DNA from: Selaginella tamariscina
Taxonomy: Eukaryota > Streptophyta > Lycopodiopsida > Selaginellales > Selaginellaceae
Direction of reading: 5' to 3'
DNA: 64,000 nucleotides
NCBI GenBank assembly: GCA_003024785.1
Contig: PUQB01000013.1
Coordinates: 434,001 to 498,000, forward strand
The notes beneath the pieces are model-generated. The model worked only from the letters and a program-made list of their open reading frames with translations, ran no database searches and had not been told where the DNA came from. Shown piece after piece: positions 39,129 to 52,110 of the stretch. Made by a program: the position numbers and the translations under genes. Each line of letters starts with the position of its first letter. Positions within the stretch are counted from its first letter, which is position 1.

Positions 39129-40922
39129 TCACTTATCACTAGCAATAACCTTAGAGAGGAGAATGTACGCTGAGGAAGACGCTTCTTCATGTTCAAGCAT
39201 GCTTTGCGCAGCACGTCTCCCACACGAAGAGTCCTTGTGAGCAGAGCAGCCACCAAGCAAGCTCGTCCATGTAACTTCATCAGGTGGGAAGGGCATAGCA
39301 TCTATAACTTGCTCGGCATCCCAAAGCCGTCCGACACGAACAAGGGTGTCAACAAGACAGTGGTAGTGCTCCATAACCGGTGTTATACTATAATCCGCCT
39401 GCATTGCAAGAAAATGCCTCCATACATCGTAGAAAAGCCCGGCATGTCCGTGCCCTGCCAGAAGACTTGTGAACGTCCTCTCGTCCATCTCAAACCCCTC
39501 GTTGCTCATGTGCAACGCAAGTACCAGTGCCCTCTGCAGACTGCCATTCTGTGCGTGTGCCTGCACGATCGAGTTCCACGACGACTGCAGCTTTGTTGGC
39601 GTACTATTGAATATCTCATCCGCTTCTTGTAAATGCCCAGCGTCAGCATTCGCCGCAACCATCGCATTCCACGTAACTGTGTCACGGAATACCATCTCCT
39701 TGAACACTTCACCCGCCTGTGTATACTCCCCACACTGACTGAATGCTGAAATGATGCAGTTACACGACACTAGGCCGGTCCTTGGCATCTTCTTCAGTGT
39801 TACCTTTGCCTCGTCGGTTCGTGCAGATTGCGCATATCCCACAGAGATGAGCGTCCATGAGATGATATTCCTGTGCGGCATCAGATCAAACAAGAGCTTT
39901 GCATTTTCCATATCCCGGCACTCAACGTGGACACACATAGTGGTGTTCCACGAGACGACATCGCGAGCCGGCATTCTGTTGAACAAGTACAAACATCCAT
40001 CAGTAAGACACGCTCGTGAATATGAAGTGATCATCGCGTTCCACGATAGTATATCTCTCTTGGGCATCGAAAAGAAGGTCCTTGTACTCTCTTCGAGATT
40101 TCCCCTGTATGAGAAAGCAACCAGCATGGAAGTCCATGCAACCGTGTCCTTGTGAGGCATCCCCTCGAAGAGTCTTTTCGCCTTGTCAAGATGCCCGTTC
40201 TGTGCATATGCAGTTACGAGTGCAGTCCATGAGATGACGTCCTGCACAGGCATACTATCAAAGCAAACTTGAGATGCACACATGTCTCCTTGCTCTCCGA
40301 ATGCACTTATGAGGGAAGTCCACGAGGCAAGATCCCAACACGGCATCCTCTCGAACAAGCTTCTTGCCTTCTCGAGATGCCCATCCTGGGCATTCGCTGA
40401 AAGAAGGGCATTCCAAGAGATACCATCTTTCTCAGGCATGCTCTCGAGCACGAGCCTTGCATTCTCGTAATCTCCATGTAGCGTGTAAGCTTGTGAGACC
40501 GCATTACAAGACTTCATGTTCCAGCTCGGCATTCTGTAGAAAACGGCAACTGCATCGTCGAGATTTCCCTCCCTCTTTGCATGCATTGCCACCATGCTTG
40601 TCCACGCAACAATCCCGCGCTCCGGCATGCTGTCGAACGCCCACTTCCCACCCTGCAGATGCCCGTTTCTGCCGTAAGCCGTGAGAAGTATGGTCCATGA
40701 GTACTCATTTGCCTGTGGGATGGAGCAGAATGTGGAATGTGCCTCCTCCATGCTTCCGCATTTGCCATACATCTCCACGAGGAGATTGAGGAGATAAATG
40801 CTGTCATGGTGCTGCTCGCTTCTTGATACCTGTGCGTGTAGCGCCCTCCCACTGTATATATCTTTGTGATTTGCCGCTTCCCGGATGAGCTGCGCCAAGA
40901 AATCCCTGCTCACTACCCGCAT
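39129..40922 (-). CDS. PPR protein, S-repeat array with E motif, intact 597 aa
   Basis: Single-exon minus-strand gene from ATG 40922 to stop 39129. N-terminus RDFLAQLIREAANHKDIYSG and ALHAQVSRSEQ are followed by MYGKCGSMEEAHSTF and about 13-14 S-type repeats (for example LLTAYGRNGHLQGGKWAFDS, LVTAYAQNGHLDKAKRLFEG). The C-terminal E region is VMEHYHCLVDTLVRVGRLWD, AEQVIDAMPFPPDEVTWTSL, GGCSAHKD, and it ends SAYILLSKVIASDK. It lacks a DYW domain, so any editing role needs a partner deaminase. There is no frame interruption over 1.8 kb, which makes it the best reference for the other PPR loci. It diverges from the next PPR gene, with a shared 411 bp spacer carrying telo-boxes. RNA target and organelle cannot be read from the sequence. 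Confidence 0.93.
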   Translation of the reverse strand: MRVVSRDFLAQLIREAANHKDIYSGRALHAQVSRSEQHHDSIYLLNLLVEMYGKCGSMEEAHSTFCSIPQANEYSWTILLTAYGRNGHLQGGKWAFDSMPERGIVAWTSMVAMHAKREGNLDDAVAVFYRMPSWNMKSCNAVSQAYTLHGDYENARLVLESMPEKDGISWNALLSANAQDGHLEKARSLFERMPCWDLASWTSLISAFGEQGDMCASQVCFDSMPVQDVISWTALVTAYAQNGHLDKAKRLFEGMPHKDTVAWTSMLVAFSYRGNLEESTRTFFSMPKRDILSWNAMITSYSRACLTDGCLYLFNRMPARDVVSWNTTMCVHVECRDMENAKLLFDLMPHRNIISWTLISVGYAQSARTDEAKVTLKKMPRTGLVSCNCIISAFSQCGEYTQAGEVFKEMVFRDTVTWNAMVAANADAGHLQEADEIFNSTPTKLQSSWNSIVQAHAQNGSLQRALVLALHMSNEGFEMDERTFTSLLAGHGHAGLFYDVWRHFLAMQADYSITPVMEHYHCLVDTLVRVGRLWDAEQVIDAMPFPPDEVTWTSLLGGCSAHKDSSCGRRAAQSMLEHEEASSSAYILLSKVIASDK

Positions 40923-41333
40923 CTAAAGCCCATGTCAGGGCGCATCATAAACCCTAAGCCCTAGTTTTAGGGTTTATGTTAACGGGTTTAGGGTTTAATA
41001 TAGACTATCAAACTCTTTAATTTTATATAATTTCCTAGGTAGTTCTGAAAATGTTCAAATTGACTTTGAATTAAATTTATCATTACGATATTATATATGG
41101 GTATTTAGTTATATAATATATAATCAAACAATATTGTCTGTTATTAAGCTAATTTGCAGTTTAATTTATCTCATCGTAAACCCTAAACCCTAGTTTAGGT
41201 AATTTTAAAAAAGTTTAAATTAACATTGAATTAAATTTTCCATTAAAAAATTAAAACAATATGAACATTATATAACTAGAGGGTCAGTTTGATAATTTTA
41301 CTTAAATATATTTCCTTCACAACTCACTGAAGA
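40923..41333. promoter_or_regulatory. Divergent promoter between two PPR genes, multiple telo-boxes
   Basis: This 411 bp AT-rich spacer contains AAACCCTAAGCCCTAG near 40950, TTTTAGGGTTTATG and GTTTAGGGTTTAAT near 40967-41000, and AAACCCTAAACCCTAG near 41177-41193. It must hold the promoters of both flanking PPR genes. Telo-boxes facing both ways suit coordinated expression. Confidence 0.6.
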
Positions 41334-42996
41334 ATGATAACCAGAGAGGGAGGCCACGTGGGACTTATACACGAGAAAGCTCGATTTGCGGAGCAGCTTA
41401 GATCTTGTGGGGACATCAACCAAGGCAGGAGCCTCCACGCACGCATCTTGGCAAGCCAGCACAAACAATGCCCGTACCTTGCCAACCTCGTCATACAGAT
41501 GTACGGACAGTGTGGGCAGATGCAAGATGCCAAAGCCACATTCAACTCCATACAGAAGCCCGACGCATACACATGGAACATCATAATCACAGCATATGCC
41601 AGGAACGGCCATCTGCAGGAAGCAAAGCGCATGTTCGACAGAATGCCCAATCCCGATACAGTCTCTTACAACTCCATGATAGCTGCATACGCAAGACAGA
41701 GAAGAGTGGAGCAAGCCAAGTCCATGTTCGACATAACCAACAACCGGAACCTTCTCTCCTGGAACGCCTTGCTCTCTGCATATGCCCACACTGGGGATCT
41801 CGTAAATGCCAAGTACGTTCTCGACAGAATGCCGGAACACAACCTTGTGTCGTGGAACACTATGGTGGCAGCTTACGCGCTGGAGGGAGACTTAGACTCG
41901 GCTAAGTCCATGTTCGATACGATGCTCGAGCGGAACATAATCACTTACACAAGCATGCTTCAAGCATTTGCCGAGAGCGGGCAACCGGAGCGAGCCAAGT
42001 CGACATTCGATACCATGCCGGATTGGAACGTGGTTGCCTGTACTGCTATGATGAATGTGTATGTACACGCTCGGGACCTCCATGGAGCGGTTGAGATACT
42101 CCATGGAATGCCTGTGTGTAACGTAGTGTCCTGGAATGCCATGCTAGCTGCATATACCGAGAGAGGGCAACTGTCAGATACAAAGGCACTGTTCGATGGT
42201 TTACCTGAATGGGACGCTTACTCATGGACCGTCATGATACAAGCGTATGCTCGAGTGGGGCATCTGGAAGAAGCCAAGTTCATGTTTGACATAGCACAGG
42301 AAAAGGACGTCGTTCTGTGGGTTGTCTTGTTTGCCGCATATGCCGAGAATGGGCATCTGCAAGAAGCAAACAGAGTATTCAACTGTGCACCGGAGAGGAA
42401 CTTAGCAATGTGGACTGCCATGCTTGGATTACACTGTGAGACTCGAGACCTCGAGCGAGCAAGTGTAATCTTCAGCATGATGCCGGTACGAAACGTGGTT
42501 TCATGGACGGTCATGATTGAGGCATATGCACAAGCCGGGCATATCCAGGCCTCAAGGAAACTGTTTCTAAGAATGCATGAGCATGACATCATCTCATGGA
42601 ACGTGATGGCTGCTTGGTATGCCCGGTGTGGGCGTCGCAAGGAGGCCATTCAGCTGCTCCATGAAATGAACTGTCAAGGGTACATACCCAATGCTAACAT
42701 GTTTCTTACCATGTTGGTAGCGTGTAACCACGTCGGGACCGTGGATAAGGCAACCGGGTATGTGTTCTCCATGACCTATGACTACGAGATTTCACCTGAC
42801 ACACAACATTTGGGCTGCCTTGTGGGTGTTCTCGACGGGCCGGTCACCTTCAGAGTGCTCGAGAGCTTGTTAAGTTACTTTCACAGACTAGTCCACAGTC
42901 CTTCCTGCGGGAAAGTCTTATAGGTGCTTGTCAGATCCATGGTGGAGAGAATATACCTCTTTATAAGAGTATAAACATCTCCTCGTTTCTATATTA
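41334..42996 (+). CDS. PPR protein, S-repeat array, damaged E region
   Basis: Single exon starting at ATG 41334 (MITREGGHVGLIHEKARFAE). LRSCGDINQGRSLHARIL and LVIQMYGQCGQMQDAKATF lead into about a dozen S-type repeats, for example IITAYARNGHLQEAKRMFDR and MLAAYTERGQLSDTKALFDG. The last is followed by an L-like repeat (MFLTMLVACNHVGTVDKATG) and QHLGCLVGVL. The open frame then runs to a stop at 42923 through sequence unlike an E motif. The next frame carries ESLIGACQIHGGEN and SINISSF to a stop near 42996, so the E region has lost frame near 42830-42850. The gene may therefore act without an E motif, or the sequence has an error there. The repeat array itself is intact. Confidence 0.85.
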
Positions 42997-43126
42997 AGTA
43001 CATGTCGGAGTGTAACTTCTGTCTCTCTCATCTCATATATAAATTGCATATATATATTATATATATATATTGAACAGACAGTACGCACGATTTAAGTAAA
43101 AAATTCTCATCAACAAAATGCAAAAC

Positions 43127-45178
43127 TTAACCTTTAACATCCACTAACTCTATCTCAAAAGAAAGCCATGAGTTTGGTGGAATTGGCCCTACAGACTTAG
43201 CACCGTACCCCATCGATGGAGGAATAATAACCCTTCGCTTGTCTCCTACCCTCATACCTGTACACAGACATTTAGAACACAACCAGTATCGTTATCAATT
43301 GATACAATATATATAGCTTACCAGCTACGCCCACATCAAATCCCTTTACTACTTCGTTGACCCCTGCGAAGGAAGAAAAAGTAAAACGTTAATATGCTAT
43401 AAAACGAAATGCAAAATTAAGACAGGCAGACAAGCATAAACTAACTAGTCTGAATTCAAATGGCCTTTTCATTACTGTAGAATCAAAGATCTTCCCATTT
43501 GATACTAACTTTCCAATGTAGTGAATAGAAACCTATAATATACAGCATTACATAATCATTATGCATACAGATCCGGGCCATTCATTTTGTACATATACAC
43601 ACAGAGAGAGAGAAAAGACTCACCTTCTTTCCGGGTTTAGCTTGCTTCCCGTCAGGCTTTCCCATTTTCAAGTCCTGAATCTCGAGCCCATTGGGGAACT
43701 TCTTTCCTTTCTTCCCAGATTTTCCCAGTTTCTTCTCGGTGGATTTTCTGTGTTTCCGTCCCCGTTCTCAGTCTTCACCCCCTCGTCACTACTTTCCTTC
43801 TTTGGAGTCTTTTTATTCTTCTTCTTCTTCTTTTTCCCATCAGCAGGGTGTCAGGCGTCTTTGCCTCACCGGGTGTCTGAGCGTCATCACTAAACCAAAT
43901 GTAGAAATGTGCATTTCAGTATTAACTTTATACTCTTTATAAGCGGACCACAGTTATTATGTATAAAGACAAAACCACTGACCAAACATTATATATGATG
44001 CGTATAGATATATATGCGGTTTAATGTATATATACAACTATGCTCTTTATACCGGTACATATATGAGATGCATGCAATGAGTACCTCTTCATCTTCTTCT
44101 TCGGTTCATTGTTCCCAGCAGAAGCCTTTCTCTTTGCCCCCACATTGAAGCCATCTTCATTCGCTTTCGTCCGCTACTTCTTTGTCTTCTGGCTTTTCCT
44201 TCGTCTCCTCCTTAGCACCATCAGTTAGAAGCTTCGGTTCTGCCTTCACATCATCATCCCCAGTAATCTCCACAAGCTTCACTGCAGCAGATACACACGG
44301 AGTCATATTTCGTTCTATATGTGAAAACCATAGGAGAAACACACAGTTACCTGAAGAAGACCTTCGAACGAGGTCCTCATCGCTTTCCTCATCGCTCTCA
44401 GGATCACTGAGATCCATGCCCTCATCGCTCACAATGAACCCGTCGTCCCTGCGAAACAGCTTGTCTTCTATACGCACATACACAAACTTAAACACTTACA
44501 CGTAGTTGTAGTCATCGTCATCACAATCCTCGGAACAGTCATCGTCATCATCATCATCATCATTAAACTCGTAGTACCCGCAGAGATGAACAGGGGTATT
44601 GCCGGACACGGTGAAAGTCACATCTTCTTCAAAGTACAAATTAAGGCCAATCGAGTCCACAGTTCCGTCTTTGAGCGAACAGATAAAAACCGCAGGCCCA
44701 TCCCCGGTCCTGCACTTCACAATAGAACGTTCGCCTTTTCTCGGATTCATCCCCAGCGTCGCCTACCAATGTAAAACTTGTGATATACTAAACCAAGAGC
44801 TACAATTGCTATAAAATTACCACTTTCAGCTTAATCTAAATCAATCACAAGTTGCTACGCATTTGAATACAGTATAATAAAAACCGGAGTATCATACACA
44901 GCCGTTCTAAAGCTGTGATTTTTACTTGTTTTATTGTGCAAATAATCGTCTTTAATGCACTTGGCTGTGAGTGATACGTATGTAGCTACTATGTACGCAA
45001 GTGCGAAATGCGTTTCATTACCTGTGAAATGTGCAGAAGGCGGCCATCTAACTCGTCGCTGGTAACAGTGACGGCCTTTCTCGGCTTAAGCTTTGCACCT
45101 GCAGAAAAATCATATGTGTGTGTGTGTGAGAGAGAGAGAGGACAGAGGGACACAGAGAGTACCCCAGAACGTCGCCAT
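43127..45178 (-). CDS. FKBP53: Nuclear FKBP-type prolyl isomerase with nucleoplasmin-like head (FKBP43/53-like)
   Basis: FKBP53-type proteins are histone chaperones and peptidyl-prolyl isomerases in the nucleus or nucleolus. Nine minus-strand exons: 45163-45178, 45022-45098, 44500-44762, 44351-44467, 44085-44281, 43624-43889, 43446-43532, 43322-43363, 43127-43257. [17 protein letters not shown] begins the head; [40 protein letters not shown] and [17 protein letters not shown] complete it. Two acidic tracts (poly-Asp, [11 protein letters not shown]) and a Lys-rich nuclear-signal region ([13 protein letters not shown]) follow. The FKBP domain is [60 protein letters not shown], with drug-pocket Tyr, Asp and Tyr present and Phe at the usual Trp position. 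Frame steps occur near 44155, in A-rich runs near 43700 and 43840, and at exon 8. The assignment is firm. Confidence 0.9.
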
Positions 45179-45818
45179 CGCCGGAAGCTGATCGTCTGCC
45201 CTAGAACGAAAAAGCCCTAAACCCTAGAAGCCGATCTGCCGCGTTTTGAAAGATAAATTCAACCGTCAAGATTCTGCCACGTCGCAAGGTCAAAACAGCC
45301 CTAGAAATCGACGGTCGGTATTTCTGCCTCGTGGCAGGTATGGACGCTTCCGTGGCCGCTTTGGCACCATAGCAAATTTGTTCTAGAACAGTGTTCCCCT
45401 CCTCATTGTGTGCTCGCCTCCGCAATGGCGTGGTAGATTTGTACACGGCAGCTCGCGAATTAAATTGTGTATATATATTCAGGTATGAGCTTTTAATTGG
45501 ATTATTTTATTATAATTATTTATTTATTTTTAGTTTTTCTTATCTAGGGTATCACAATCTTCACGTTTCTATTGAAATTTCGATTTATTGATTTCAATAT
45601 GTATATATAATGCGCTACACACATACATACATATATGAACACGCACACACCATCGTGTCAAGAAGACATATACATACATATATATGTGTTTGTGTATGTA
45701 TGTATGCGCGTGTGTGCCATACACATCACAGGTTCCTTGTGATGTATATATATACATTTGAGTAATCTTCTTATTCCGTATATTATTGTCGAGTTGATGG
45801 ACTTTCCATGGTGGTTGT

Positions 45819-45849
<31 letters not shown>

Positions 45850-45940
45850 GCGAGAGAGAGAGAGAGATGATTCATATAGTCTTGTTTACATGAATGGACA
45901 TACACAGGCACTCACACACACATATTGATTAACCTCTTCA
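45179..45940. other. Divergent spacer between FKBP and OTU genes
   Basis: The FKBP-proximal part has AAACCCTAGAAG near 45219 (telo-box core) and GC-rich sequence near 45240-45350. The rest is AT-rich with (TA)n at 45822-45849 and (GA)n at 45853-45867 just before the OTU start. Short frames have no conserved features. It probably carries both promoters. Confidence 0.5.
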
Positions 45941-47222
45941 ATGCTTACAGAAAGGAGCATGCATGGAGCAGCTTCTACGCATCTGAACAGGGAATATGCT
46001 CGTAAGAACAACAATACTGAGCAAGAGAGGCATATGCTTGGGGCTCGGTCTTTAAACTCTCCATTAGCGGCCGGATTAACAACCTCCCGACCCGGCTTTA
46101 CACAACTAAGGTCATCTGTCGCCACCCTTTCACCCTTTTCCGGAACGAAAAGGGCACAACAGGGCTGCAGTCTTCACCCAGCAATTGTCACTCCAGTTCC
46201 TGTTTGCTTGCTAAAGACGGTCTCTTAGGTGGTACTATATGGCACTCTCTGCTTCCTAGCTCTTGTCTCTATGTAGAACAACAAAGGCATTTTGTCCAAG
46301 GTATGTATGCACACACGCGCGCGCACATCTGTATGTATGTATATTTATGTGTGTGTGTGCGTGTGTGAGAGAGAGAGCTTAAAATTTTGATTTGTAGATA
46401 CGCGAGTACGTGCATACAGGGGATTAACAAACAGAGGACTGGTTAGTAGTGGGAAATTAGAGGACCAGTTACTCATTAGGAGGTTTACCACTGCATACAA
46501 AGACGGATCTTGGAACGTGGCAGGAGATGCACGTCCCGCACGCTGGCTACACGCAAGACATTCTGCATGGCTGTTATTCGGGTTTTGCTCGTGTTTTACC
46601 ACTAATCCTCAAAGATAAATCCTCCTTTAATCCCACAGTGGCATGTTGCGAGGCTGTCTCTGCACCCTCCGATCCAGATGTTCAAGTGGAGTCTCATGGA
46701 AAGAAGGTTTTTAAGGAGTTCAACATCATAGGTACGTATATACGCTATACATATGTATACATATATATTATTTATAGGTATTCCTGGAGATGGCCGGTGT
46801 CTATTTCGTGCTGTGGCACACGGATATTGTCGTAAACAAGGTAAACCAACATCAAATGAAGATTCACAACGTGAACTGGCTGATGAATTAAGAAGTAAGG
46901 TGAGGCTTTTATAATATATATTGTTATTTATAAATATTTAAATTTGTGATTCATTTATATATTATATTTTAACATATTATAACAGGTTGTGGATGAACTC
47001 GTGCAGAGGCGTTCAGAATCAGAATGGTATGCATGTATTTATACAATATGTTTACAATACTTATTTCCGATCATATATGTAGGTTTATTGAGGGCGATTT
47101 TGATCAGTATACTGAGCGAATGAGGGAGCCTCATGTATGGGGCGGCGAACCAGAGCTTCTTATGCTTTCTCATGTCCTCAAGTAAGTTATATCATAACAC
47201 TGCATGTTATTCAATGCAAGGA

Positions 47223-47257
<35 letters not shown>

Positions 47258-47445
47258 TATGAATGTGGTTTTGCAGGATGCCAATAACGGTGTATATGTC
47301 GGATAGCAGCTCAAATGGCATTATAGCGATTGCAGAGTATGGGCAGGAGTATGGGAAGGAGAATCCCATAAGGGTGTTGTACCATGGTTTTGGACACTAC
47401 GATGCTTTGCAGATGCCTGGAGACGCTACTCAAAGCAGGTTATGA
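45941..47445 (+). CDS. OTU-domain deubiquitinase
   Basis: This cysteine protease family removes ubiquitin. Exons: 45941-46300, 46398-46731, 46778-46899, 46986-47026, 47083-47181, 47277-47445. The N-terminal ~200 residues are Ser/Arg-rich (STHLNREYARKNNNTEQERH; SRPGFTQLRSSVATLSPFSG) with GGTIWHSLLPSSCLYVEQQ. The OTU core follows: FNIIGIPGDGRCLFRAVAHG holds the catalytic Asp and Cys (GDGRC). ELADELRSKVVDELVQRRSE, FIEGDFDQYTERMREPHVWG and GEPELLMLSHVLKMPITVYM are the middle, and RVLYHGFGHYDALQM carries the catalytic His. The triad is complete and the OTU part splices without error. Two frame steps are confined to the N-terminal region (near 46215 and 46605). Plant OTU3/OTU4-type proteins have the same layout, with a targeting N-terminus before the OTU domain. 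Confidence 0.9.
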
Positions 47446-49739
47446 AGAGCTACTTGATATAAAAGGAGGCACAGTATTATATATAAGTTCCAGAAACATT
47501 ATTGGAACATGATGATATTTACTGTGGTAACAATTACACATGGTTAACTCAGCATTGTCTAACCCATAATATGGGTTTATTTAGATCAAACGGTTAAGAT
47601 TAAATACACAAGCAATATATGCTATATTTTAAAAAAAGATATGTGTTAATCCTATCATTTAAGAACTATCATAATTTTAAATTAGTTAAGATACAGCAAA
47701 TTCAAAAATATTTTTAAATTTCACACACTTCAAGGTAAAAAGCATTTCTTATTATTAATTTTAAATTTTTAAAAACTTTAAATTAAAAAATTTACAATTG
47801 CATTTTAATCATACTTCAATTTAAATTTGAAAGTATTTGTGGATTGTTTGTTTGTACCTTAATTTATCTTTCATACTTAATATTATATTAACATATATAA
47901 TAACATATCAATATTGTATTTTTAAACTACCGCAGACACAGAGAGATTAACCTATTTTAAACCTAAACTTAACCCTAACTTATAATTTAATTGATTTATT
48001 TTTAAGTGTATGTCATTTTATTATATATAACAATTTCTTTTTCAAAAAAAATATATTGTGTGTGTGTGTATGTGTCGTGAATGTCTTATAGACTCGATGA
48101 CCATCTAACTGTTAAACTCATGTGGCATTATTGAGCTGCTAGACTCGATGGTGATAAGTATTAAAAAGGCTTTTGAGAAGCTCAGTTTTATGAAATACAA
48201 CCCCAAAATTTGTAAGCATGTTTTGTTCAATGAAGTCAAAATGGCATGAAGCAAGAAATAAATAAATAAATTTTGTTATGGTTTACACGGTGACATGATT
48301 AATATGAGTAACCCTAAACCCTAATTTGTTAATGGCTTTTCATAAGTCCTCTTTTAAGTGACCACTTTAGTTTTAAATAAGTATATCATCTCTTTGAAAA
48401 AGAAAAGTAAAGCAATACTCGTGTCTGGTTAGGGAATTGCTTCCCTTTTTGATATAGTCATTTAGAAAGTCTTGGCACCTGAGTTATAAGGATGGTACAA
48501 CTTTTCTTAAAATGAAGTTTTCGAAAAGTTCCATTATATGTGGCAAGATAGGTGCATTTACTCATTTTGTCAAGTTGGAGACCTTGCTAAATAATGTATT
48601 AATATTCTCATGAGTGTGGCACTTGAAAAGTTTGCTAGCATGTAGTTAGAAGAGGCAAGTAATCATGAACATGAAAAAACCTCCACTAAAATGACACATA
48701 ATTGTCATTTGTAAAAGTAAATGATGGGGCAACTTATTTAATTATTGTAACACTTGTATATTGTTTGGGCTAGATCTCTTTTCTGAACTGGAACACTGGT
48801 TAGGACCATCTTTTATATGCAAGATGCTAGCAATACCTTTCATATTCCCAAATAACCTTAAGTGCGAACATGTTCATGAAGACATTGTGTAATGGTTAGA
48901 GGTGTTGTTTTTTCACTTTGAGAACACCCATAGGACATGTCTTTGTGTGAGCTTTAAAGTTTCTAAAATACATGGCCAGTAAAGTTAGAGTTCCTAGAAT
49001 AATAAGGAAGGGAAAATTATCTATATGTTTCACAATTGTGCCGTTAATGATTGAGGACATTTTTCAATTAGTTTATGAATACTTGTCTTTAAATAATCCA
49101 TTTTGTTATGGATCAAGTACAGGTATTCTGATTTTATTGTCATGGAAAGCATGCGATGTGCATAGTATTAGGAGTGTAAGTTCATTGAGTAATTATGATC
49201 CTTCATGTTCTTTTTTTTTTGAATAATAGTAATCTCCACCAATGTTTTTGTGTAGGTTTCTATAGCTTTAAGTGACATGCAAGTGTCACACTTGGAAAAG
49301 TTAGAGTGATTAGAAATTGTTACGTCCTTGAACTAAGTGTTCCATGGTCGCACTGCAGATTGTTTGAAGCCCCCATTAAGTTGAGGCATTTATTCACATG
49401 TTCACAAATTTCAATTAAGTATAAATTGATGACAAAACCTTTAAATTTTCCTTAACGCATGCATTTGTGATATGGCATTTGTGAAGAATTCTATTTGCAT
49501 TAACCTCTACAAAGTTTTTTAGTATCTTTATTGTTGTTATAATGTGAGAGCGGGTCTTGACCAAGCTAATGTTCACATCAACTGAGGTGCACACACCATC
49601 TAGCCACTCATCTCTTCATCAATAAAACGTGGTCTCAAGGATGCCATAGATCAATACACTCAGTTAGTGTAGCATATATAAACTCATGTTTTTGCTTTTG
49701 GGTGAGTTTGTAATAGTCATGCATGTCATAGATTTTATT

Positions 49740-50420
49740 ATGATCTCTACTTTTACTTTGGAATTAATTTTTATTATTTACCAAATTATGTGACAAACCC
49801 TAGATGTAATGAGAAATAACCCTGTTTAGTGCATTTAGGTGTTTAAGAGTAGTTTGATTGTTTGTCACTAGATACTTTAAGAAACTCTAGGCAAATATAA
49901 CATTTACCTTTTAAAAAACTCTTTCCTTAATTTGTATGTCTCGATTAGGTCCCTATAGGATTTTTAGTTGACTCTAGCAGGCGTGTTGGTATGGGTTAAG
50001 AACACCCCTAGGGTTGTGCCCTAACCCCCCAAGTAGGGTTTAGGGGTAGGAGATAGAGATAGGCCAAAGTTCAAATATAAACCATTAAGGATTGGCACTC
50101 AATGCTAGCCCACTTACTCAAACAAGAAAACCGAGGGAGAGGAGCTTTGTTACATAACTTAGGTAGGATATATGTAAAGAGAGTTTCTAAATTCATAAGT
50201 GAGCTCGTTATTTTCCTACCAATGCAAGCTTTAGCTTGTCTTATCGTTGGCAAATATGCACCTAGGAGGTCCTGTTGGAGTACATATTCCATTACTTAGA
50301 GGTTGAGGCATAACTCCAACTTCCTTCTCCACATTAAGCTAAGAGTTGCACTCGCAGTTAAGCAAGACACTCGTTCAACTGTGGGCATGGGAGCATATAT
50401 CAAAGTATATTCTTTATAAT
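49740..50420 (+). repeat. Dispersed direct repeat, copy 1 (~0.7 kb)
   Basis: Matches 51400-52110 in the same order and orientation. Shared segments include GACAAACCCT/GATAAACCCT, TTTAGTGCA.TTGG/AGGT, AGAAACT.T.GGCAAA, TGTCTC(G/A)ATTAGGT, CTAGGGTT, ATGCTA(G/A)CCCA, GAGCTCGTTATT, GCAAGCT.TAGCTTGT and GTTGGCAAAT.TG. Identity is well below 85% by eye, so the duplication is old. No coding sequence or terminal motifs identify a transposon family. Confidence 0.65.
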
Positions 50421-51399
50421 TAGTAGGATTGCCTAAAGTTTTAGTGTGTTTCAATGCATAGTTAGTTCTAAATTCTTGAAGTACTTTATCACTTCCAACT
50501 AACATGTTTTAATTCTATGTAGAGACTTTGGTCCTAAAATGTATACCTCTTTAAAACACCTATTAAGTAAGTTGTTGTGGGTTAGGACTCTCGTGTCAAA
50601 GGCAACACTTGAAAGGCAACTTCCTTGTTACATTCTAAATTATTACTTTATTTTAAATTTGCCTAGGTTACTTTACCTTATGTAGTTTATTATAAAGACA
50701 TGGCGAGTTAATTTGTTCTGGCTTACAAACTAAATCTTATCAATTAGATCATGTGATATGTTAAGTCTACATATTATTGAAAAATTAATTTTTTTTTTAA
50801 GGTGTATAAAATTGAGATAACACATGATCCAAGAACATAATATTTATTGAAATATCAATTTTGACATTAATGTTCAAATGGAGAAAGAGTTATGTTCAAA
50901 TGTGCATTTTTGACTTTGGATCAAACATAAGATTGAATACTACATTATGACATAAAGGAGGAAATGAGTTCTCACTCATATTTTCGAAAGTGTAACTTAA
51001 GAAGCAAGTTATGGTGTTAGATTTATGATACGATAAAAAGTTGTGTATTAACATATAATGAATATATTAAGTAATTTGTTTGAAATTGGCAATGTAGTTA
51101 AAATACTATTTGATGTTTGTAATATTTTAATAACATTAGCTGCAAGTAACATTAAGTGTAATAATTTGCTTAGTTCAAGTCACTTGATTTAAACAAATAT
51201 AACGTGAAACCTTAATTAATATAAGCGTATACTTTATATTCAAAGTTAGTTAATTCGGCTAACACAATTATAGTTGTGTCTTATGTGGGAACATGAGAAA
51301 GGGATGGGATAATAGTTTATGGCATTAAGAGGGAATTAATACTGCATTTTTATTGATGTAATTTCGAGGTAGATGGTGTCATATTTTTTACTATGGTTG

Positions 51400-52110
51400 T
51401 TATTTACTTTGAACGTTGATTGTTGTTACCTACCGAATTATATTGATAAACCCTGGTGTTGTCCTGCTTAGTGCACTTGGATATTTAGTGATGAGTGTTG
51501 TTATGTGTTTGCAAGAAACTTTGGGCAAAGTTAATACTTTCATTTAGAAAACTCTTACCCTTATTTTCCATGTCTCAATTAGGTTATTGATTAGTTTCAA
51601 TGAGTTCGACATGTCAAATATACAACCTAACCCTAGGGTTACCCTAGTTAGGGTTTAGGAGTTGATGGGTTATTAGGTTAAACTCACCAAGTATATTACC
51701 ATTAAGAATGATATTCCATGCTAACCCATTTTAAACAGGAAAATGGGGGGGGGTGGGGGTTGGGGGGCTCTATCACATATATTAAATAATATATATAGTG
51801 AGAGTTCCTAGGTTCATGACTGAGCTCGTTATTCTTTTACTATTGCAAGCTCTAGCTTGTGTAATCAAGGCACAACTCTCCATTGTGCCGCCTCAACTTT
51901 TAAACAACAGGGGTACGTCCACCTTCAGGATAGCATACTGTTAACGTTGGCAAATTTGTGCATGGGAGGTCTTATCCGACTACACATTTCAAGGGTTAAA
52001 GGTGAGTCATGTCTTTAGCCTCTTCCTCTGCATCAAATTAAGAGTAGCACTCACAACTAAGCAAGGCACATCTATGTCCTTATCTAGTTATGTGCATGGG
52101 ATCTTGGCTA
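51400..52110 (+). repeat. Dispersed direct repeat, copy 2 (~0.7 kb)
   Basis: Counterpart of 49740-50420. This copy has an extra ~75 bp (CACAACTCTCCATTGTGCCG onward) between the GAGCTCGTTATT and GTTGGCAAAT segments, and a G-rich run where copy 1 has CCGAGGGAGAGGAGC. Confidence 0.65.

Noticed and set aside
39189-39632. 147-codon plus-strand frame
   Set aside because: Antisense shadow of the intact minus-strand PPR gene.
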